21,954 nt of DNA from Glomus cerebriforme. Lineage: Eukaryota; Glomeromycota; Glomeromycetes; Glomerales; Glomeraceae. The stretch spans positions 8,081 to 30,034 of the forward strand of contig QKYT01000939.1 of assembly GCA_003550305.1 (NCBI GenBank). Direction: 5' to 3'. Both the position numbers and the translations under genes were made by a program. Below the pieces are notes generated by a model, which saw only the letters and a list, made by a program, of their open reading frames with translations, was not told the origin of the DNA and did not search any database. This document shows, piece after piece, positions 19,839 through 21,954 of this stretch (position 1 is the first letter of the stretch; each line of letters opens with the position of its first letter).

Positions 19839-21954
19839 TATATTTTTATTTATTTATTTATTTTTTTTTTTGAAGATAAATAAATATAGATCACTAATTT
19901 TATTAAAACAAATCCAATAATTCATAATATATTTTTATATTATAAAAGTAAAAAAATGCCACCTATCATTTACACAAATAGAATTATAAGAATAGATAAA
20001 TATAATAAGCTACCTTATGTTTTTAATTTTATCTTACTTATACAAATTAAATACAATATATAAATAAAATAAAACTAAAATATAAAAATACCTTTACTAT
20101 TACTTTTAACTAATCGGTTTTTAATAGTACATATTGCTTATAGTTCTAAATCAAGTTAACTACTTACTGTATATATCACTTATAGGCTACTTGAATATCT
20201 GCATACTTAGACCTTATACAATATCTTATAATAATACTTCTATCTAAGAATTCTTATTATAAACAGTTAAATTACTTGTTTATAGATCAGTTTTTAATAA
20301 CTTAACCAGTATCCAGTTCTGTATCAAGATAATGACCTATAAAACTAAATAACTTTTGAATATTAACTATACTGATTCTATTTAAAAACTCTTATTATTG
20401 ATATACTTATAAAATAAATATACTTACTTTCACTAAATCTACTCTTCTTTTAACTTATTTATGTATTGATTATGATATACTGCTTATTTTATTTTATTTT
20501 TTTTTGATTTTTCTAAATTTTCACCTAATTCAACTACCATCATATCACTTTAAAGAAATAAAATAAAGTAATACTACTCTCTATAATAAACTGTATAAAT
20601 AAATAATAATAGAAGTATTTCATTATATATCAATATATTAAATACTAATAAAAATTTTATAACATATTGATCTATTAATCAACATTCAAATATTCTTTAG
20701 TTTTCAAACTAATTAATTAAATACCAAAGAATTATAAAGCCAAAAAAAATTCAAAGGATAATATTAAAATTTTAATAAAGGTAATAAAAATATCAAACTA
20801 GCTAAATTACTTTTTCTTATATTCAACTTCTTTTATTTTTTTTTTATCTTTTTATATCTAAAAAACCTAAAGTAAGTAAAATTATAGTTTTTTCTATAAA
20901 ATTTTTTTAATCTTAATTTTTTTTGACTCCATTTGCTTCAAAGTTTGAATCTGACTATCCAGATATCTGATTTACATTTATCTGTCCAATTTGGATATCT
21001 GTCTAATTTATCCGGATAATATCCGGATATCTGGATATTATCCAGATATCCATAAAAAAAAAAATACAAAAAACTCTTTTTGTGATGAAGTTTTTTATGG
21101 CAGATTATTTTAATAAACCATTACTTAAAAGATAATTTAATATTTAAATTTACTTCAAATGTGATTATAATTAATAATAAATGTTTGCGTTTCATGTTTT
21201 ATTATTTTAAACTTTAAAATAATAAAATTCCTAAATTGCAATTACATTTTAATTTATTATCAAAAAAAAGTTATGCAAATTTGATCAGATGCTATAACCA
21301 ATTTATTTGTTTTAGAAAGAAGGAGATGGGAATACCAGTTTATCAGAGAATTTGTTTGGCCATAAGTTTAACTGCTTGTTGAATATCAATAATAATCAAG
21401 AAGAAAAAAAAGATTATCCTATGATCACTCGAATAAGTGATAAATTACTAAATTACTAAGCTGATTTCAGAACGTTCATTTACGCTTACTTAGGCATATA
21501 TACCAGATTTCATCTAGATTCATAAAGAATTCTGACAAATAGAAGTATATTTGAAAAACCTTAGATATATATATGTATGAGCAGACCCATAAACTTAATC
21601 ATAAAAAAAGCCTTTATTGCAATAAACAATAACTCACCTTTGTCAAAATTCTTGTAGTTAAATTTTAAACGATAATAATAATCTCACAATATTTAATTTT
21701 TTTGAAAGAACAACAATTGTTTTAAAAAATCAAGGAGATATATATAACAAATTAGATTCAAAAAAAAAATTCTGAACTTTACAATAATCATAAGCAAAAT
21801 TACACAAAATTATTTCTGAAATTTATAAAATAACATGAGAATATTTCTGAGAAAAGAAAATTTAAACACAAAAACCAATAAAAATTAACAAAAATTACAT
21901 CATAAGAATTAACTTTAATTTTACACGAAATTATTTCTGAACTTTACAAAATAA
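19839..21954. other. AT-rich non-coding stretch
   Basis: About 2.1 kb of very AT-rich sequence with many poly-A/poly-T runs and no supported gene on either strand. The only structured part is the palindrome cluster at about 20950-21052. AAATTATTTCTGAA-type sequence recurs at 21805-21822 and about 21924-21943, each after ACACAAAATT or ACACGAAATT, and may be a short local repeat. Confidence 0.6.
20950..21052. repeat. cluster of GGATATC/CCGGATA palindromic words
   Basis: The words TATCCAGATATCTG, GGATATCTG, TATCCGGATAATATCCGGAT and GGATATCTGGATATTATCC follow each other within 100 bp. At 21025-21051 they form a 27-nt palindrome: GGATATCTGGATA, one T, then its exact inverse TATCCAGATATCC. This could fold as a hairpin or mark a transposon end. 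Confidence 0.7.

Overview
The window reads as AT-rich eukaryotic nuclear DNA. Genes carry many short introns (about 60-130 nt, GT..AG), intergenic DNA is very AT-rich, and decayed transposons lie between genes. Gene content (an NAD-dependent L-lactate dehydrogenase, a CYSTM-type XYPPQ protein, a Fanzor relic, pogo-like DNA transposon remains) together with base composition fits a Mucoromycota/Glomeromycotina fungus, most likely Rhizophagus or a close relative. The organism is an inference; no marker gene proves it.

Six protein-coding genes can be rebuilt by splicing by eye. (1) 1486-2379 (+), five exons, 190 aa: a compact NZF zinc finger - WWE - RING-H2 protein, probably an E3 ubiquitin ligase that reads ubiquitin and ADP-ribose. 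(2) 3201-4966 (-), two exons, 565 aa: an AGGF1-like protein with OCRE-like repeats, an FHA domain and a G-patch. (3) 5198-5984 (+), six exons, 130 aa: PDCD5. Genes 2 and 3 are divergent, with 231 bp between their start codons. (4) 7391-8546 (+), four exons, 304 aa: L-lactate dehydrogenase. (5) 8769-9218 (-), three exons, 91 aa: a GYPPQ-repeat protein with a cysteine-rich CYSTM tail, convergent with gene 4. (6) 12057-17794 (-), fourteen exons, 1557 aa: the polytopic ER E3 ligase Doa10/MARCH6, with an N-terminal RING-CH, a very long acidic cytosolic insert and the conserved C-terminal element.

The rest is mobile-element debris and AT-rich spacer. A broken Fanzor (eukaryotic TnpB-like RNA-guided nuclease) lies at about 10.56-11.78 kb, possibly with a 5' piece at 9.87-10.27 kb. 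It keeps recognisable RuvC and zinc-ribbon motifs, including the Fanzor-type replacement of the usual RuvC-II glutamate by proline, but has several stops and frameshifts. A decayed pogo/Tigger-like transposase with one intact terminus lies at about 19.07-19.84 kb. Its terminal sequence resembles the terminal inverted repeats of a 452-bp MITE at 567-1018. A second, more diverged MITE-like element lies at about 2843-3009. The last 2 kb is non-coding, with a cluster of GGATATC-type palindromes near 21.0 kb.

Two of the six genes are predicted ubiquitin ligases. Genes 1-5 are compact housekeeping or stress genes, and I see no operon-like functional cluster. The most interesting items are the NZF-WWE-RING architecture, the Fanzor relic, and the pogo/MITE pair.
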